From: UBA1151 sp963579925
Lineage (GTDB): Bacteria > Chloroflexota > Dehalococcoidia > Lucifugimonadales > Lucifugimonadaceae
Assembly (NCBI GenBank): GCA_963579925.1
Contig: CAUZJA010000016.1
Location: forward strand, 1-25,220
Length of the DNA stretch: 25,220 nucleotides
Direction: 5' to 3'
Positions 24,915 to 25,220 of the stretch are shown here, one piece after another. Below the pieces are notes generated by a model that worked only from the letters and a program-made list of their open reading frames with translations, was not told the origin of the DNA and made no database searches. The position numbers and the translations under genes are program-made. Within the stretch, counting starts at the first letter, position 1, and each line of letters opens with the position of its first letter.

Positions 24915-25070
24915 ATGAGCGGCCACGCAGCCCACACCCTCAAGTTAGCTTGCGGTCAGGGGTAGAACCAACTACTACGAGATCGTTTAGCGCGATATCC
25001 AAGCAAGAGAACGTCACATGATTACCGAAACCTCGCTCCCCAGGCACCGCGAGGGGAGGGGTTCTTTGTA

Positions 25071-25106
25071 ACGAGTCCCTAAACCAGCGCAAGCTCCGGG
25101 ACTCGT
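25071..25106. terminator. Inverted repeat across the stop codon of the right-edge gene
   Basis: acgagtccc (25071-25079) and gggactcgt (25098-25106) form a perfect 9-bp stem with an 18-base loop. The stem overlaps the TAG of the minus-strand gene. It could be a 3'-end structure for that transcript. The downstream run on the minus strand (tacaaagaacc) has no T-tract, so the terminator reading is weak. Confidence 0.35.
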
Positions 25107-25220
25107 TCGTAGATCTGGATTCGGTGGCGGCAGGCGTCTGCGATTAGGACGAGGCCATCTTTGGTGGTTTCGATGGCTGATGGGCGCCAGAAGTGCTTCT
25201 CTTCCTCGAACAGGGCTGCG
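25079..25220 (-). CDS. C-terminus of an NHL/beta-propeller-like protein (partial)
   Basis: Only the last 46 codons are inside the window; the gene continues to the right. The text FWRPSAIETTKDGLVLIADACRHRIQIYE is a typical NHL-type propeller blade (a '-P-x-x-I--T-DG-L-IAD---HRIQ-Y' pattern). It ends with RVPELALV and a TAG at 25079-25081. NHL/SMP-30-like propellers are binding or lactonase-type proteins, often secreted. Function cannot be decided from one blade. No start codon is visible. Confidence 0.6.
   Translation of the reverse strand, partial: AALFEEEKHFWRPSAIETTKDGLVLIADACRHRIQIYERVPELALV

Noticed and set aside
1..25220. tRNA or rRNA genes
   Set aside because: No cloverleaf-like T-loop/anticodon patterns or rRNA core sequences were noticed by eye; a covariance-model scan was not possible.

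Overview
The window looks like a piece of a Chloroflexota chromosome, probably from the Dehalococcoidia/SAR202 side. This is an inference. It rests on a moderately GC-rich sequence, a complex I operon without nuoEFG, a lipoprotein with the valine/glutamate-rich repeated linker common in Chloroflexota, a CaiB-type CoA-transferase next to an SMP-30 protein, and remnants of enolase-superfamily, MMPL and corrinoid-protein genes. No rRNA, tRNA or CRISPR array was recognised.

Layout. Positions 1-366 hold non-coding repeats. Positions 367-2639 (minus) are a translationally coupled pair: an SMP-30/gluconolactonase-like protein followed by a CoA-transferase. Positions 2736-3059 (plus) are a broken N-terminus of an MMPL/RND transporter. 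Positions 3244-13589 (minus) are one compact operon, nuoABCDHIJKLMN, encoding an 11-subunit proton-pumping complex I without the NADH-binding module. Its genes overlap or nearly touch, except between nuoJ and nuoK, where a palindromic repeat sits. trpB (13734-14942, minus) lies just upstream. A perfect 21-bp inverted repeat separates trpB from a divergent dCMP/CMP deaminase-family gene (15119-15667, plus).

From 15710 to 17121 there is decayed DNA: a truncated enolase-superfamily gene, a truncated IS3-family element, and a broken zinc-ribbon-like frame. Then comes an intact oligopeptide/dipeptide-type ABC transporter operon on the minus strand (17201-23416): lipoprotein substrate-binding protein, two permeases and two ATPases. 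Two strong hairpins lie between the binding protein and the first permease. Upstream of the operon is more decayed DNA: an almost full-length corrinoid (B12-binding) protein pseudogene and a second, different IS3-family remnant. The window ends inside the C-terminus of an NHL/beta-propeller-like gene.

Intact operons are therefore separated by pseudogene and IS 'scars', and the peptide-transporter operon is bracketed by two IS3 remnants. I found no convincing new multi-gene system. The most unusual items are the operator-like palindrome between trpB and the deaminase gene, the hairpin pair inside the ABC operon, the repeat inserted between nuoJ and nuoK, and the pattern of decay in the corrinoid gene and the IS copies.
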